Shown here: in pieces, positions 48,824 through 59,388 of the stretch
Layout of the letters: each line of letters begins with the position of its first letter
Numbering within the stretch: position 1 is the first letter of the stretch
Assembly (NCBI GenBank): GCA_029556335.1
Contig: JAKQFA010000028.1
Span: forward strand, 124,501-188,500
Direction of reading: 5' to 3'
Length of the DNA stretch: 64,000 nt
Origin: Methanobacteriota archaeon
GTDB taxonomy: Archaea; Methanobacteriota; Methanobacteria; Methanobacteriales; Methanobacteriaceae
Notes under the pieces: model-generated
Databases searched by the model: none
The model's input: only the letters and a program-made list of their open reading frames with translations
Told to the model about the DNA's origin: nothing
Position numbers and translations under genes: made by a program

Positions 48824-50092
48824 ATGGTCAAAAACGAAGAATATGCCCAAAAAATAAAGGAAATTACTAAAAAACATCACGAATGGATGAAAAATAGTAT
48901 AAATCTAATTGCCAGTGAAAACATAACAAGTACCAGTGTGAGAGAGGCATTGTCAAGTGACTTATCCCATCGTTACGCCGAAGGACTTCCTGGGAAGCGT
49001 TTCTATGAAGGTTGTCAGTACATCGACCAGATAGAGGAAATGACCATTGCATTATCTAAAAAATTATTCCAGGCCGAACATGCCAACGTACAGCCCATAT
49101 CTGGAGTGGTTGCTAATTTAGCGTCCTTTTTTGCAGTATCAGGTCAGGGTGATGCTATCATGGCATTGGATGTTCCTGTGGGAGGGCATATAAGTCATGC
49201 TCCTGTGAGTGCAGCTGGAATAAGGTGTCTTGACGTGCACCCCCACCCCTTTGACCCCGATAATATGAACATCGACGCCGATGCCATGAAGAAGAGTATC
49301 TTGGAAGAAAAGCCAAAAATTGTCCTCTTAGGAGGTAGTCTATTTCTATTCCCCCATCCTGTTGAAACTGCCAGGGAAGCAGCTGATGAGGTGGGGGCTA
49401 AAGTTATGTACGATGGAGCACATGTAATGGGTCTTATAGCTGGAGGTCACTTCCAAGATCCACTGAAAGAGGGTGCGGACCTTCTAGTAGGAAGCACCCA
49501 TAAAACTTTCCCCGGTCCACAGGGCGGCATTATACTCTGTAAAAAGGATATAGCGGAGGTTGTTGACGATGCAGTGTTCCCAGGGGTTGTTAGCAACCAT
49601 CATCTCCATCATCTTGCTGCACTGGGCATAGCCACCGCAGAGATGCTGGAATTTGGAGCAGACTACGCCCATCAAACCATTAAAAATGCCCAAAAACTAG
49701 GTGAAAGCTTGTATGAACTCGGCTTCAATGTATTATGTGAAGATCAGGGATTTACCAAATCCCATCAAGTAGCGATGGATGTTTCCAACATCAGTCATGC
49801 CTCAATACTGGCTAAAACCTTGGAGAAAAATAATATCATACTCAACAAGAATTTACTTCCCTGGGATGATGTCAACCGTACCGATGACCCCTCTGGAATT
49901 CGTATGGGAACCCAGGAAATTACTCGCCGGGGAATGAAAGAATCTGAAATGGTGGAAGTGGCTGAATACATAAAACGTGTAGTGATGGACGGTGAAACTG
50001 TGGAAGATGAAGTCACAGAATTCATGGGCCAGTACACCCAGGTGCACTATGCGTTCCAGCCAGATGATGCCTATCGCTACTTAGAATTTTAA
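48824..50092 (+). CDS. glyA: serine hydroxymethyltransferase
   Basis: PLP enzyme that interconverts serine and glycine; in methanogens the carbon carrier is tetrahydromethanopterin. Predicted 422 residues. [13 protein letters not shown]-binding [18 protein letters not shown], the lysine in [13 protein letters not shown], and the C-terminal [13 protein letters not shown] are present. ATG 48824 follows GGAGGAATCAG; a longer frame to 48785 lacks a site. About 20 bases upstream of a flavoprotein gene. Confidence 0.96.
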   Translation: MVKNEEYAQKIKEITKKHHEWMKNSINLIASENITSTSVREALSSDLSHRYAEGLPGKRFYEGCQYIDQIEEMTIALSKKLFQAEHANVQPISGVVANLASFFAVSGQGDAIMALDVPVGGHISHAPVSAAGIRCLDVHPHPFDPDNMNIDADAMKKSILEEKPKIVLLGGSLFLFPHPVETAREAADEVGAKVMYDGAHVMGLIAGGHFQDPLKEGADLLVGSTHKTFPGPQGGIILCKKDIAEVVDDAVFPGVVSNHHLHHLAALGIATAEMLEFGADYAHQTIKNAQKLGESLYELGFNVLCEDQGFTKSHQVAMDVSNISHASILAKTLEKNNIILNKNLLPWDDVNRTDDPSGIRMGTQEITRRGMKESEMVEVAEYIKRVVMDGETVEDEVTEFMGQYTQVHYAFQPDDAYRYLEF

Positions 50093-50113
50093 AAAAAATC
50101 TGGAGAAAGTTGT

Positions 50114-50815
50114 ATGAAAATTGCTTGGGGTATCACCGGAGCAGGACATTTACTCCTGGAGAGTGTTGAAATAGTAGAAAATCTTTCCAGGGAGCATGAG
50201 GTAACAGTGCTACTATCTGGTGCGGGTGAAGAGGTTCTTAAAATGTACGGGCTTTATAACCGGGTTGAATCTATAACTGGGGGTTATTACCGGGAATTGG
50301 TTCTGGAAAAGGATCAGAAGTTCAGTTACCCCCTTGCTGGCCGGTTCTCCCTGGGCCGTTATGACCTCCTGGTAGTCTCTCCCACCACATCCAACACCAT
50401 TGCCAAGGTAGTGAGTGGCATTGCAGATAACCTTATTACCAACGCCATTGCCCAAGCAGGTAAGGGCAAGATTCCAACCTTGATAGTGCCGGTTGATCTG
50501 GAAGCCGGCGATGTGCAGACCGTGCTGCCCTCTAAACTGGAACTTGAATTATGTCAGCACTGCTCAACTTGTCATGCGGCGGCTGCCTGTCCACAAGATG
50601 CCATAACTCCTGGAGTGGAAATTAACCTGTTAAAATGCCAGGGATGTGGTGCATGTCAAATGGCATGTCCCTTCGGAGCAATTTCAGGTGGGAAGAAGAT
50701 TTTCATCCGGATGCGGGAGATCGATATTTCAAACACCAAAAAATTGGCAGGCCTGGAGGATGTGGATGTGGTTGAAACTCCAGAACAACTTTTAAAAATC
50801 ATTTCTTCATTTTAG
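50114..50815 (+). CDS. flavoprotein fused to a two-cluster ferredoxin (MJ0208/DmrB-like)
   Basis: Predicted 233 residues. The N-terminal 140 residues are a flavoprotein ([38 protein letters not shown]). The C-terminus has two ferredoxin motifs: [14 protein letters not shown] and [12 protein letters not shown]. This layout fits the archaeal flavoprotein family that includes dihydromethanopterin reductase (acceptor), so reduction of a pterin or of an iron-sulfur partner is likely. The glyA neighbour, which uses the methanopterin carrier, supports that. AAAGTTGT before ATG is a weak site. Confidence 0.82.
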   Translation: MKIAWGITGAGHLLLESVEIVENLSREHEVTVLLSGAGEEVLKMYGLYNRVESITGGYYRELVLEKDQKFSYPLAGRFSLGRYDLLVVSPTTSNTIAKVVSGIADNLITNAIAQAGKGKIPTLIVPVDLEAGDVQTVLPSKLELELCQHCSTCHAAAACPQDAITPGVEINLLKCQGCGACQMACPFGAISGGKKIFIRMREIDISNTKKLAGLEDVDVVETPEQLLKIISSF

Positions 50816-50974
50816 ATCTACATGCTGGAGAAATGCACTAACCCCTCCCCCTATTATCTAAATAAATTTTGAAAAGGAATGGATTCTTATTAGATTAGGA
50901 ACCTGAATTGGATTTATGGGTTTAACAACGTCACTATGAAGAATTAGGCACGGAAGGATATTCATATGCATAAT

Positions 50975-51256
50975 CTAATTATCTTCCAGTAGATCCAGTA
51001 TATAGGCCGTCATTTCGATTTCTTCACGTGCAATGTAGTCTTCCATCCGGGCCTGTGCATCAGCACTGTGGAAGGGATAGTATTCCTCATCAAAGAAGGT
51101 GGTGAGATACAATTCATCACACTTCACCACCAGGGGATCCTCCAGCTTGATCTGTACTTGGGATATTTCATGGGGATTGAGTCCTTTAACCAGGTAAGTG
51201 ATATAATACTTCCCAAATTCCTTCGAAACACCATAGTCCACGATTTTTACTTCCAT
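50975..51256 (-). CDS. conserved hypothetical protein
   Basis: Predicted 93 residues, acidic (ends LDLLEDN), starting MEVKIVDYGVSKEFGKYY. No motif is recognised. ATG 51256 has GGGAGG upstream with a good gap; the frame to 51286 overlaps the DUF192 stop without a site. It lies 26 bases downstream of the DUF192 gene and is probably cotranscribed with it. No membrane segment or metal site is seen. Confidence 0.7.
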   Translation of the reverse strand: MEVKIVDYGVSKEFGKYYITYLVKGLNPHEISQVQIKLEDPLVVKCDELYLTTFFDEEYYPFHSADAQARMEDYIAREEIEMTAYILDLLEDN

Positions 51257-51282
51257 ATTCAGGCCTCCCAAATAATTGAACT

Positions 51283-51669
51283 TCAAACCATTTCACAGTT
51301 AAATTCCAGTTCATCACCTATTTCCGTTGCTGAATTGGTTAAAACCCCTGTTTTGAATTCTATAACGAATCTAGCAGGTGCTCTTGGGGTGTAAGTCTGC
51401 CATGGCTTTAGGGTGACGGTGTCCACTACGGTTTTGGCTTCATCCAGGAATACTAAATCCAGTGGTATGCGCATAAAAAACATGTGAATAGCTGAGCCCC
51501 TCCTCCCCCTGCCTGCTGGAATCTTCAAAATCAGCCCTCTTTCCAGATTTTTTTTCAGCATCAGTCCCCGAAAACGGGAAAAAAAACTGTCGGCCATTTC
51601 AGCTCCGTCTAAATATGTTCCTTTTGTTTTGTTTACGATCTTTAAGTGGCTATTTTTCTTGTAATCCAT
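51283..51669 (-). CDS. DUF192 family protein
   Basis: Predicted 128 residues. DUF192 is a widespread small family without an established biochemical role. The pattern [15 protein letters not shown], then [17 protein letters not shown] and [17 protein letters not shown], is diagnostic. There is no signal peptide, unlike many bacterial members. AAGGTAATTT lies before ATG. It leads a two-gene unit with the hypothetical protein downstream. Confidence 0.86.
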   Translation of the reverse strand: MDYKKNSHLKIVNKTKGTYLDGAEMADSFFSRFRGLMLKKNLERGLILKIPAGRGRRGSAIHMFFMRIPLDLVFLDEAKTVVDTVTLKPWQTYTPRAPARFVIEFKTGVLTNSATEIGDELEFNCEMV

Positions 51670-51817
51670 ATAAATTACCTTTTAATCACCAATGAATATT
51701 TCCTGGATTATCTATCCTCTGGATATGTTTTTATAACACACAGTTTAATAGGGGGCCATAAATTATCTGTCCTTCAAGTTAATTATATATAGTGCCATGG
51801 TTTCTGGTTTTTTTTAA

Positions 51818-53164
51818 CTATAATGTATAGCCTATTATGGAAATGACCATTAGGACCAGGAATGTGTTTGCAACAGGATCTGTCATACTTGTTGTCAGTG
51901 GGATGACTACGTTATCCGGATCAAGACCCTGTTTATAGGTTACGATGCTAAGATAAAAGGCGATCATCAACATGAATGGCGTGAGGAGCAACCCAGCTAG
52001 GGTGCTTATTACTACCATGTTTTCAATGCCCACTGTTTCCAGCCCCAAAATGGTAGAAGCAAGGTAGGCTAACAAGCCTATGGTTGGATAGATTATGATG
52101 GCGAGGATGATAATTATCCCAAAATTTCTTACAGCTTCTTCTGAGGGCCGGAGAGAAGGTTTAATTAATCCAATATGTAATCCGGAAGATAATCTAGCAC
52201 CCAGTATACTCACCAAGTCGCCGCTTTCACCAGAGAACAAAGGTATCAGAGCAAGGATGCTGGGATTGTTTAAAATAACCGAAAAAGTGCTGTTCAGGAT
52301 GGTACCAGCAGAGGCACCCAGGATTGAGGATAAAAACAGGGTGGGTGTGCTGTGTTTTATGATCTTTTTTAGGTTACCTTCACCCCGGATCCCAACCATG
52401 AATGCAACAATACCGATGGCCATGAATGCCATGAATAATATGGTGTCTAAAAATCCATTTCTAATCCATAAGAGTATTTGTACCGCCAGTAAGATGGACG
52501 GAAGGGTGAAAAGATCTCCTGATGCTGCTATTAATGGCGTGGTTACGTTATCCGGGTCCCAACCATTCTCATAACTTTTAATGGTGATTAAAATGGTGGC
52601 TGGTAAGAGCAGTGCCCCGGAGAATATTCCCCCCAACACAGATATAATGGTAAAATCCACCAAGCTAATACTTTCATAGCCCCAAAACATGGAAAAACCC
52701 TTGGCCATAAATGCCAGGAAAATTGACATTATTAAGGTTAATATCATGGCTGAGATGATATTCTGAGATAATATCGTTGATTTTTTTAGTTCAGGTGATA
52801 GAATTCCAATATGAAGATTGGAGCCTAACCTTGATCCTAATGCACCAAAAATATTTCCCCTCATCCCTATTGCACCAGGGATTAGGATAAGTAGCCCCGG
52901 AAGAATGGTCAGTGTTTCTGTCATGCTACTTAAAAAAAGACCCGCAACTAGGTCACCGATGGCGCAAATAAAAAGGGCAACAAATCCTTCACCTAAGGTT
53001 CTTGAAACGTCACGGAAAAAATGAACAACTTTACCGAAAAGGACAGAGGGTGTGTAAAGGATCTTCAGAGACCTTTTTGAAACTATGATAACAATTCTGG
53101 CTAGGAAGTTCAATAAAAGTAGTATTAAGTCTCCAATCCTCTTCACTGGATCCGTCCATTTCAC
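51818..53164 (-). CDS. MgtE/SLC41-type divalent cation transporter, duplicated
   Basis: Predicted 448-residue integral membrane protein with about ten helices. Two MgtE transporter repeats are seen: the first with [20 protein letters not shown] and [16 protein letters not shown] (about 90-220), the second with [20 protein letters not shown] and [19 protein letters not shown] (about 300-430). MgtE-type proteins carry Mg2+. The regulatory CBS domains of bacterial MgtE are absent. GTG 53164 follows AGGTGG. Lrp and PhoU-RCK genes lie upstream on the same strand and may regulate it. Confidence 0.88.
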   Translation of the reverse strand: MKWTDPVKRIGDLILLLLNFLARIVIIVSKRSLKILYTPSVLFGKVVHFFRDVSRTLGEGFVALFICAIGDLVAGLFLSSMTETLTILPGLLILIPGAIGMRGNIFGALGSRLGSNLHIGILSPELKKSTILSQNIISAMILTLIMSIFLAFMAKGFSMFWGYESISLVDFTIISVLGGIFSGALLLPATILITIKSYENGWDPDNVTTPLIAASGDLFTLPSILLAVQILLWIRNGFLDTILFMAFMAIGIVAFMVGIRGEGNLKKIIKHSTPTLFLSSILGASAGTILNSTFSVILNNPSILALIPLFSGESGDLVSILGARLSSGLHIGLIKPSLRPSEEAVRNFGIIIILAIIIYPTIGLLAYLASTILGLETVGIENMVVISTLAGLLLTPFMLMIAFYLSIVTYKQGLDPDNVVIPLTTSMTDPVANTFLVLMVISIIGYTL

Positions 53165-53270
53165 CTAACCACCTGAACATGGTGCCTGCTGATTTGCAGT
53201 GCACCCTAATTAAATTGCCTAAATAGCTGTTGCCATCGATTTTAATCATCGCCATATCCATCTTATTCCT

Positions 53271-53720
53271 TTAAAGTGCCGGAATATCATCTTTAACACG
53301 TTCCAAGACAATCATTTCAGTTAAATCCTCAACGCCATCAATTGAACGAATTTTAGTATCTATTAGGTCGTTTAATTCCTCTATACTCTTCACCCATACT
53401 TTAATGAGTATATCGTATTCCCCTGATACGCTGTAAACTTCTGATACTTCTTCCAATCGGGATAACATCTCTTTAACAAATCCATGTTTATCAGATTCAG
53501 TTTGGATGATTATTATGGAAGTTATTTCCAGACCAGTTTTCTGCCAGTCCAGGATTATGGTATAGCGATGGATTATTTGGGATTCCAATTTCTTGAGGCG
53601 ATTGGATATGGTGGCATCAGGTACATCAATTTCCTTTGACATCTGAGAAAGTGTAATCCTTGAATTCTTAATCAAGGAACGCAGTATAGCCAGATCAATA
53701 TCGTCCATTTCAATCAACAT
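53271..53720 (-). CDS. Lrp/AsnC family transcriptional regulator
   Basis: Predicted 149 residues. An N-terminal winged helix ([20 protein letters not shown], then [12 protein letters not shown]) is followed by the RAM ligand-binding domain ([20 protein letters not shown]). The start has no clear ribosome site and a TATA-like CTTTATAAGG lies about 35 bases upstream, so the mRNA has a very short leader. A second Met at residue 5 is possible. It sits between the PhoU-RCK gene and the MgtE-type transporter. Confidence 0.88.
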   Translation of the reverse strand: MLIEMDDIDLAILRSLIKNSRITLSQMSKEIDVPDATISNRLKKLESQIIHRYTIILDWQKTGLEITSIIIIQTESDKHGFVKEMLSRLEEVSEVYSVSGEYDILIKVWVKSIEELNDLIDTKIRSIDGVEDLTEMIVLERVKDDIPAL

Positions 53721-53956
53721 TTAGGGAGTGAGTAGTAATAGGTGATGTCCCCTTATAAAGGTTGGGAATATTACTAATTTAGTATGAAAAATTGAGTATT
53801 TTTCTTATTTTTATTCATTTAATTAGAAAGTTCAGCTAAATTTTTAGAATTTTCGGGAAAGATCGGGAAAGGTGCAAAGAGGGTGTACCGGGTGCGGGAG
53901 AAATAATAATTAGGAAAAAAATCAGCCATTCAAGGGAGTAGCTCAGATAATATGAA

Positions 53957-54562
53957 CTATTTTTCAGCAATTTCATCATATTCAAGATCTTCAAGTTTAA
54001 TTTCCCCACTGGCAAGTTTGACCAGTATATTTGCACCTGTTTCATTTCCCTTGGCAATTAAGGTGTCGTTGGCATTAAGAATAGTGTTTTTATCCGGGCC
54101 ATAAATCCAGGATTCATTTCTCCTGATGGCAATAACCCTCATCCCCGTCCTGGTGGCTAGTAAAAGTTCTCCTAAGGAATTATAAGCCAACTCTGATGGT
54201 TCACATATTTTAACCCTGATGATCATCTCATCCGATTCTTCCATGACCATTTTAAATACGGGATGCGGTTTTATTCCTTTCAATACCAGATCAGCTATGT
54301 CTTTAGCGGAATCTGCGATGTTTTCTGTGGCCTCTCCCACTTCCAGTAGGGCAGTCAATTTCTCCGCATCTTCCACGGTTCTTGCAGCCAGGAGAGATTC
54401 TTTCTTAATCTCATAGTTGAGCCTGTTTATTTTATTTTCAAGTTTTTTAACTTCCTCTGCCGCGTCTTTACTGTTAAAAAGTAGGGCTGAGTATGCTAAA
54501 TCCACCATTAACTCTGACATGTTCTTCATTTCAATTAAAATATCCTTGATATTTTTTGGCAC
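53957..54562 (-). CDS. PhoU-domain plus RCK_C (TrkA-C) regulatory protein
   Basis: Predicted 201 residues. The N-terminal half is a PhoU-like helical bundle ([20 protein letters not shown] to [14 protein letters not shown]). The C-terminal half is a TrkA-C/RCK_C domain ([19 protein letters not shown], then [15 protein letters not shown]). Such PhoU-RCK_C proteins are thought to sense ligands and regulate cation transporters. GTG 54562 follows GGAGGATG. The nearby MgtE-type transporter is the obvious candidate partner, but they are separate transcription units or a loose cluster. Confidence 0.85.
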   Translation of the reverse strand: MPKNIKDILIEMKNMSELMVDLAYSALLFNSKDAAEEVKKLENKINRLNYEIKKESLLAARTVEDAEKLTALLEVGEATENIADSAKDIADLVLKGIKPHPVFKMVMEESDEMIIRVKICEPSELAYNSLGELLLATRTGMRVIAIRRNESWIYGPDKNTILNANDTLIAKGNETGANILVKLASGEIKLEDLEYDEIAEK

Positions 54563-54787
54563 CTTTCATCCTCCGGATTATATATGTATTAGCTGAATGT
54601 TGTTAAACTTTTTTATTGAACTACAAATCCATTACAAAAGAGTTTTATCTTTTATTAAATGTATCCTTTCCTTGTAAATCTCAACAATTTAATGCAACTA
54701 GTATCATCGATCATTTTTTATATAATCCAGCACAAACGGCATAAAGGAAAAGTTTCATGGGTTATGTTTAAACATCCTAAACTGGGA

Positions 54788-54796
54788 TTTATAAAC
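54788..54796 (+). promoter_or_regulatory. TATA box of mat
   Basis: TTTATAAAC lies about 57-65 bases before the mat start codon, giving a leader of about 35 bases. The position and sequence fit archaeal promoters. Confidence 0.5.
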
Positions 54797-54852
54797 CATA
54801 ATTCAAGGAGATAAATTTAGCTATTGATTACCAAGGTTGGAGGTTTGAATTC

Positions 54853-56058
54853 ATGCGCAATATCATAGTGGAGAAGCTCATCCAGAAGCCCATCGAGGAA
54901 CAGGAAATTGAGATAGTGGAAAGGAAGGGTATCGGGCATCCGGACAGCATAAGTGATGGAATAGCCGAATCAGTAAGCCGAGCCCTTTGTAACGCTTATT
55001 TAGATTATTTTGGTGGAGTTTTGCACCATAACACCGATGAAGTGCAAATTACTGCCGGGGAATCCTATCCTGAATTCGGAGGGGGAGACATCATAAAACC
55101 CATGGACATCCTCCTCACTGGGCGTGGCGTTTCAGAGTACAAGGGGCGTAAGATAGGGGTAGACCGCATTGCCATCAGTGCTGCCAAAGAGTACCTCCAT
55201 GAAAACCTGATCAACTTGGATATTGAGACTTGCACCGTGGTGGAGTGCAAAATCGGCCATGGATCCGGTGATTTAGTGGATGTTTTCGCCAGAAAAGGAA
55301 TGCCTTCAGCAAATGACACCTCTTTCGGAGTGGGTTACGCTCCTTTATCAGAAACAGAGCAAATAGTTATGGCCAGTGAGGAACTTCTCAATTCCCGTGA
55401 CTTTAAGAAAAAGCATCCCCAGATCGGAGAAGACATAAAGATTATGGGTCTCAGGGAAAAGGATAAAATCACACTCACCGTGGCCGTGGCCATGATATCC
55501 GGGCACACAAACAGTGTAGAAGAGTATCAGGAAGCCAAGGACATGGTAAAAGACACCGTGACCCAGTTGGCCCAGAAGTACACCAACCGCGATGTAAGGA
55601 CCTTGGTGAACACTGGAGACGACCCTACTTGCCAGAGTGAAAAGGGCTACTATCTCACCGTAACCGGTACTTCCGCAGAGATGGGGGATGATGGCTCTGT
55701 AGGCAGAGGAAACCGCGCAAATGGACTTATAACCCCTAATAGGCCCATGTCCATGGAAGCTACTTCTGGTAAGAACCCCATAAACCATGTGGGAAAAATA
55801 TATAACTTACTATCTAACGAAATGGCCAACAACATAGTTGCTGAAGTGGATGGAGTAAAACAGGTGCAAATTATGATTCTTAGTCAGATTGGTTCTCCCA
55901 TCGACCAGCCAAAAGCAGCCAGTGCCCAACTAATCTTGGAGGACAATTACCAAATAGAAACAGTTCGAAAGGATGTAAATGAAGTTATAAACTCTTGTTT
56001 ATCTGAAATTAATGATATAACTGAGTTATTAATTAAAGGAAAGCTTAGAACCTTCTAA
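54853..56058 (+). CDS. mat: archaeal S-adenosylmethionine synthetase
   Basis: Makes SAM from methionine and ATP; the archaeal form (MAT-II-like) differs from the bacterial one. Predicted 401 residues, normal length. [14 protein letters not shown] is the substrate loop; [11 protein letters not shown] and [15 protein letters not shown] follow. GGAGGT precedes the ATG. The region downstream contains a GC hairpin (GGCTT/AAGCC) and T-rich DNA likely to end transcription. Monocistronic. Confidence 0.96.
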   Translation: MRNIIVEKLIQKPIEEQEIEIVERKGIGHPDSISDGIAESVSRALCNAYLDYFGGVLHHNTDEVQITAGESYPEFGGGDIIKPMDILLTGRGVSEYKGRKIGVDRIAISAAKEYLHENLINLDIETCTVVECKIGHGSGDLVDVFARKGMPSANDTSFGVGYAPLSETEQIVMASEELLNSRDFKKKHPQIGEDIKIMGLREKDKITLTVAVAMISGHTNSVEEYQEAKDMVKDTVTQLAQKYTNRDVRTLVNTGDDPTCQSEKGYYLTVTGTSAEMGDDGSVGRGNRANGLITPNRPMSMEATSGKNPINHVGKIYNLLSNEMANNIVAEVDGVKQVQIMILSQIGSPIDQPKAASAQLILEDNYQIETVRKDVNEVINSCLSEINDITELLIKGKLRTF

Positions 56059-56149
56059 AAAGGCTTTTAAGCCACTCCTTTTATGTATTTAATAATCTTA
56101 TTTTTTTTATTTTAACGGTCACCCCTACTTGGGGTAGTTTCCATCAAAA

Positions 56150-56158
56150 TTATATAAA
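56150..56158 (+). promoter_or_regulatory. TATA box and upstream inverted repeat of ileS
   Basis: TTATATAAA lies about 62-70 bases before the ileS start. An inverted repeat ACCCC (56121-56125) and GGGGT (56131-56135) lies just upstream of the TATA/BRE region, in a position suited to a regulator. Confidence 0.5.
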
Positions 56159-56219
56159 AGAGCGGGGACAAAGCTAGTTTTGTATAAATCATCCAAGATC
56201 ATTAACGAGGAGAATAATT

Positions 56220-59200
56220 ATGGCGACTGAGGAAGCCCAACGTTCTTATAATCCACAAATCATAGAAAAAAGAGCACAGGAGTTCTGGGAGGCTAGGAAA
56301 ACCTACCAGATGAGCCAGAAAAATCGGGAGGACGGACCCCGTTACTCCTTCCTGGACGGACCACCCTACTGCAGTGGCCGAATACACCTAGGAACTGCCT
56401 GGAATAAGATTATAAAAGATACATATCTCCGTTATAAGACCATGGCCGGGTGTAACGTGCGCAGACAGGCTGGATGGGATGCCCATGGCCTCCCCATCGA
56501 ACATAAAGTAGAAGGTCTCTTGGGACTCAAAAGCAAAAAGGAAATCGAAACTAAGATTGGTATCGAAAATTTCGTGGAAAAGTGTCGGGAATTCGCCATA
56601 GAAAATCAGGGAATTATGACCCAGCAATTCAAGATGCTGGGAGTGTGGATGGATTGGGATCAACCCTACATCACCTTTGACCCGAAGTACATGGAATCCT
56701 GTTGGTGGACCCTGAAAAGAGCCCATGAAAAGGATCTGCTGGTACAGGACCTCCGGGTCATTACCTGGTGCCCTCGCTGTGAAACTGCCCTGGCCCTGGC
56801 GGAGATCGATTACGAAGACAAAGAAGACCCCTCCATCTACGTTAAATTTTCTCTGAAAGAAGTTCAACCCGGGTTATCAGAAAATACCTACATCCTGGTT
56901 TGGACCACCACACCCTGGACCCTTCCTGCCAACATGGCCATATGTGTTCATCCCGATTATGATTACGCCTACGTAAAGGTTGGTGAGGAAACATATCTGC
57001 TGGCAGAGGCCATGGTAGACTCCATTTTTGGGGAACTTGAATATGAAATAATCAGAGTAGTGAAAGGGTCTCAAATTGAGGGCCTGGAATACCAGCACCC
57101 CCTGAGCCAGGAAATACCCGTTCAGAATGATTTCAAACACGTAATACTGCCCGGTGAACATGTGACCCTGACTGAAGGTACTGGTTGCGTGCACACTGCT
57201 CCAGGGCATGGGCCCGACGATTTTGAGATTGGTAAAGCTTATGGGCTGCCTATATTCTGTCCCGTGGATGAGGCTGGATTGTTCAAAGAAGAAGCTGGTA
57301 AGTACCATGGTCAGTTTGTTAAGGATGCAGATCCTTACATCATCACCGACCTGGATACCCATGGTCTACTATTTAAAGAAGGCACAATTAAACACCGTTA
57401 TGGATTCTGCTGGAGATGTAAAACTCCCATCATCTACTTGGCCACGGAGCAGTGGTTTTTGAAGATCACCCAGATCAAGAACCAGCTCCTCAGTGAACTG
57501 GATAAGGTGGAATGGGTTCCTTCCTGGGCTGGTGAGAGCCGCTTCCGAAACTGGGTCGAGAACGCCCGGGATTGGACCATTAGTCGCCAGCGCTACTGGG
57601 GCATACCCATACCCATCTGGACTTGTAGTGACTGTGACGAGATTACTGTGGTGGGATCCCTTGAGGAACTGGTCCAATTATCCCAGGAGAAACTGGAGGG
57701 CGATGTACTGCACCGGCCCTACGTGGATCAGGTGAAGATACCTTGCCACTGTGGAGGCCAGATGCAACGTACACCCGATGTACTGGATGTGTGGATAGAC
57801 TCTGGTGTGGCTGGATGGGCTGCTCTTTACTATCCTAAGGAACAGAAGCTATTTGAAGAGTGGTACCCCTATGATTTCATTACTGAAGGCCACGACCAAA
57901 CCAGGGGATGGTTTTACTCCCAGTTGGGCTGTGGAATGATCGCCCTGGACAGTGTCCCCTACCGTAAGGTCCTTATGCACGGATTCACCCTGGATGAAGA
58001 GGGTAAAAAGATGAGCAAATCCCTGGGTAATGTGGTGGAACCCGATGAAGTGGTGGCTAAGTATGGGGCTGATGTGCTGCGTTTCTATTTGCTCTGGGCC
58101 AACAAACCCTGGGAGGATCTGAAGTTCAACTGGGATGAGGTGAAAAACATCAACAAGATGTTCAACATCCTCTGGAATGTTTTCATATTCGCATCCACCT
58201 ACATGGGGCTGGATAACTTCCAACCCACCAAATACGGAGCCGAGAATGTTAAATTCCGGGTTGAAGATCGTTGGATTACTTCCCGGGTACAATCGGTGGC
58301 CCAAGAAGTCACGAAATCCCTTGAAGCTCTGCATCTGCACCAGGCCACTCGCAGCTTGCAGGACTTTATACTGGAGGATCTCAGCCGCTGGTACGTTCGC
58401 CTTATTCGTGGTCGGACCTGGATCGAGAAAGATGACCCGGACAAACTTGGGGCCTACCAAACCCTTTACACCACACTTAAGAGCGTGGTAACCCTCATGG
58501 CACCCCTATCCCCCCACATCTGTGAGGAAATCTACCAGCACCTTATCAGGCCCCTGGAAACATATCTCCCCGAGAGTGTGCATCTTTTAGACTGGGAAGT
58601 AGATGAAACTCTCCGAGACCAGAAGTTAGAGGCTGATATGAACGTGGCACGGGATATTATAGAGGCCTGTGCCCGGGCCCGGGACTCCGCAAGGTACAAA
58701 CTACGCTGGCCAGTGCAAGAGATTGTGATCGTGTCCGAAGACCAGGGAATTCTGGAAGCCTCCCAAAATTTAGAGGATGTGTTGCTGGAACAGGCCAACA
58801 CTAAGAAGATCACTCCATCTCAGGAATTCCAGGACCTTAAGATAAGGGTCTTGCCAAATATGAAGACCCTGGGGCCCCGTCTGCGGGAAGATGTTCCCCG
58901 GGTAGCAGCCAAACTGTCCGAGGTAGATGGTCATGAATTAATGGAAAAAATGGATGCTGAAGGGATTTTTGTTGTAAAACTGGATGATGTAAATGTGGAG
59001 CTAAGGCCAGACGATGTGGTGCTGGAAACTGAACTGCCGGATAACGTCACCAACTCCGAATTTCCAGGGGGTAACGTTTTTGTAGATACCCAGATCACCC
59101 CTGAAATTTTATCAGAAGCCATGAGCCGGGAATTGGTGCGGAGGATACAGGATATGAGGAAGGATCTGGACTTGGAGGTGGAGGCCCATATCCAAGTAAA

Positions 59201-59369
59201 TGTGGATTGCAGTGCCGAGTTCCAGGGCCTGGTTAAACCATTCCTAGAATATATCTCACACGAGGTGCGGGCCACTGAAATTTTATTCCAGGCCCAGGAT
59301 GGAGATTACCATAAAAAATGGAAAATTGAGGATCATGAACTTACTGTGGGCATAAAACATTCTGTTTAG
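56220..59369 (+). CDS. ileS: isoleucyl-tRNA synthetase
   Basis: Class I synthetase charging tRNA-Ile, predicted 1049 residues. The HIGH-type signature appears as GRIHLGT (about residue 56) and KMSKS as [10 protein letters not shown] (about 596). The editing domain ([16 protein letters not shown]) and the zinc-type cysteine groups ([19 protein letters not shown]) are seen. GAGGAGAATAAT precedes ATG 56220. PurL follows after 19 bases and is probably cotranscribed. Confidence 0.98.
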   Translation: MATEEAQRSYNPQIIEKRAQEFWEARKTYQMSQKNREDGPRYSFLDGPPYCSGRIHLGTAWNKIIKDTYLRYKTMAGCNVRRQAGWDAHGLPIEHKVEGLLGLKSKKEIETKIGIENFVEKCREFAIENQGIMTQQFKMLGVWMDWDQPYITFDPKYMESCWWTLKRAHEKDLLVQDLRVITWCPRCETALALAEIDYEDKEDPSIYVKFSLKEVQPGLSENTYILVWTTTPWTLPANMAICVHPDYDYAYVKVGEETYLLAEAMVDSIFGELEYEIIRVVKGSQIEGLEYQHPLSQEIPVQNDFKHVILPGEHVTLTEGTGCVHTAPGHGPDDFEIGKAYGLPIFCPVDEAGLFKEEAGKYHGQFVKDADPYIITDLDTHGLLFKEGTIKHRYGFCWRCKTPIIYLATEQWFLKITQIKNQLLSELDKVEWVPSWAGESRFRNWVENARDWTISRQRYWGIPIPIWTCSDCDEITVVGSLEELVQLSQEKLEGDVLHRPYVDQVKIPCHCGGQMQRTPDVLDVWIDSGVAGWAALYYPKEQKLFEEWYPYDFITEGHDQTRGWFYSQLGCGMIALDSVPYRKVLMHGFTLDEEGKKMSKSLGNVVEPDEVVAKYGADVLRFYLLWANKPWEDLKFNWDEVKNINKMFNILWNVFIFASTYMGLDNFQPTKYGAENVKFRVEDRWITSRVQSVAQEVTKSLEALHLHQATRSLQDFILEDLSRWYVRLIRGRTWIEKDDPDKLGAYQTLYTTLKSVVTLMAPLSPHICEEIYQHLIRPLETYLPESVHLLDWEVDETLRDQKLEADMNVARDIIEACARARDSARYKLRWPVQEIVIVSEDQGILEASQNLEDVLLEQANTKKITPSQEFQDLKIRVLPNMKTLGPRLREDVPRVAAKLSEVDGHELMEKMDAEGIFVVKLDDVNVELRPDDVVLETELPDNVTNSEFPGGNVFVDTQITPEILSEAMSRELVRRIQDMRKDLDLEVEAHIQVNVDCSAEFQGLVKPFLEYISHEVRATEILFQAQDGDYHKKWKIEDHELTVGIKHSV

Positions 59370-59388
59370 TGTTTAGGAGGGTGAAAAA

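Noticed and set aside
57849..58460. Minus-strand 203-codon frame
   Set aside because: Antisense shadow inside ileS, where high GC codon bias opens the opposite frame; no start signal.
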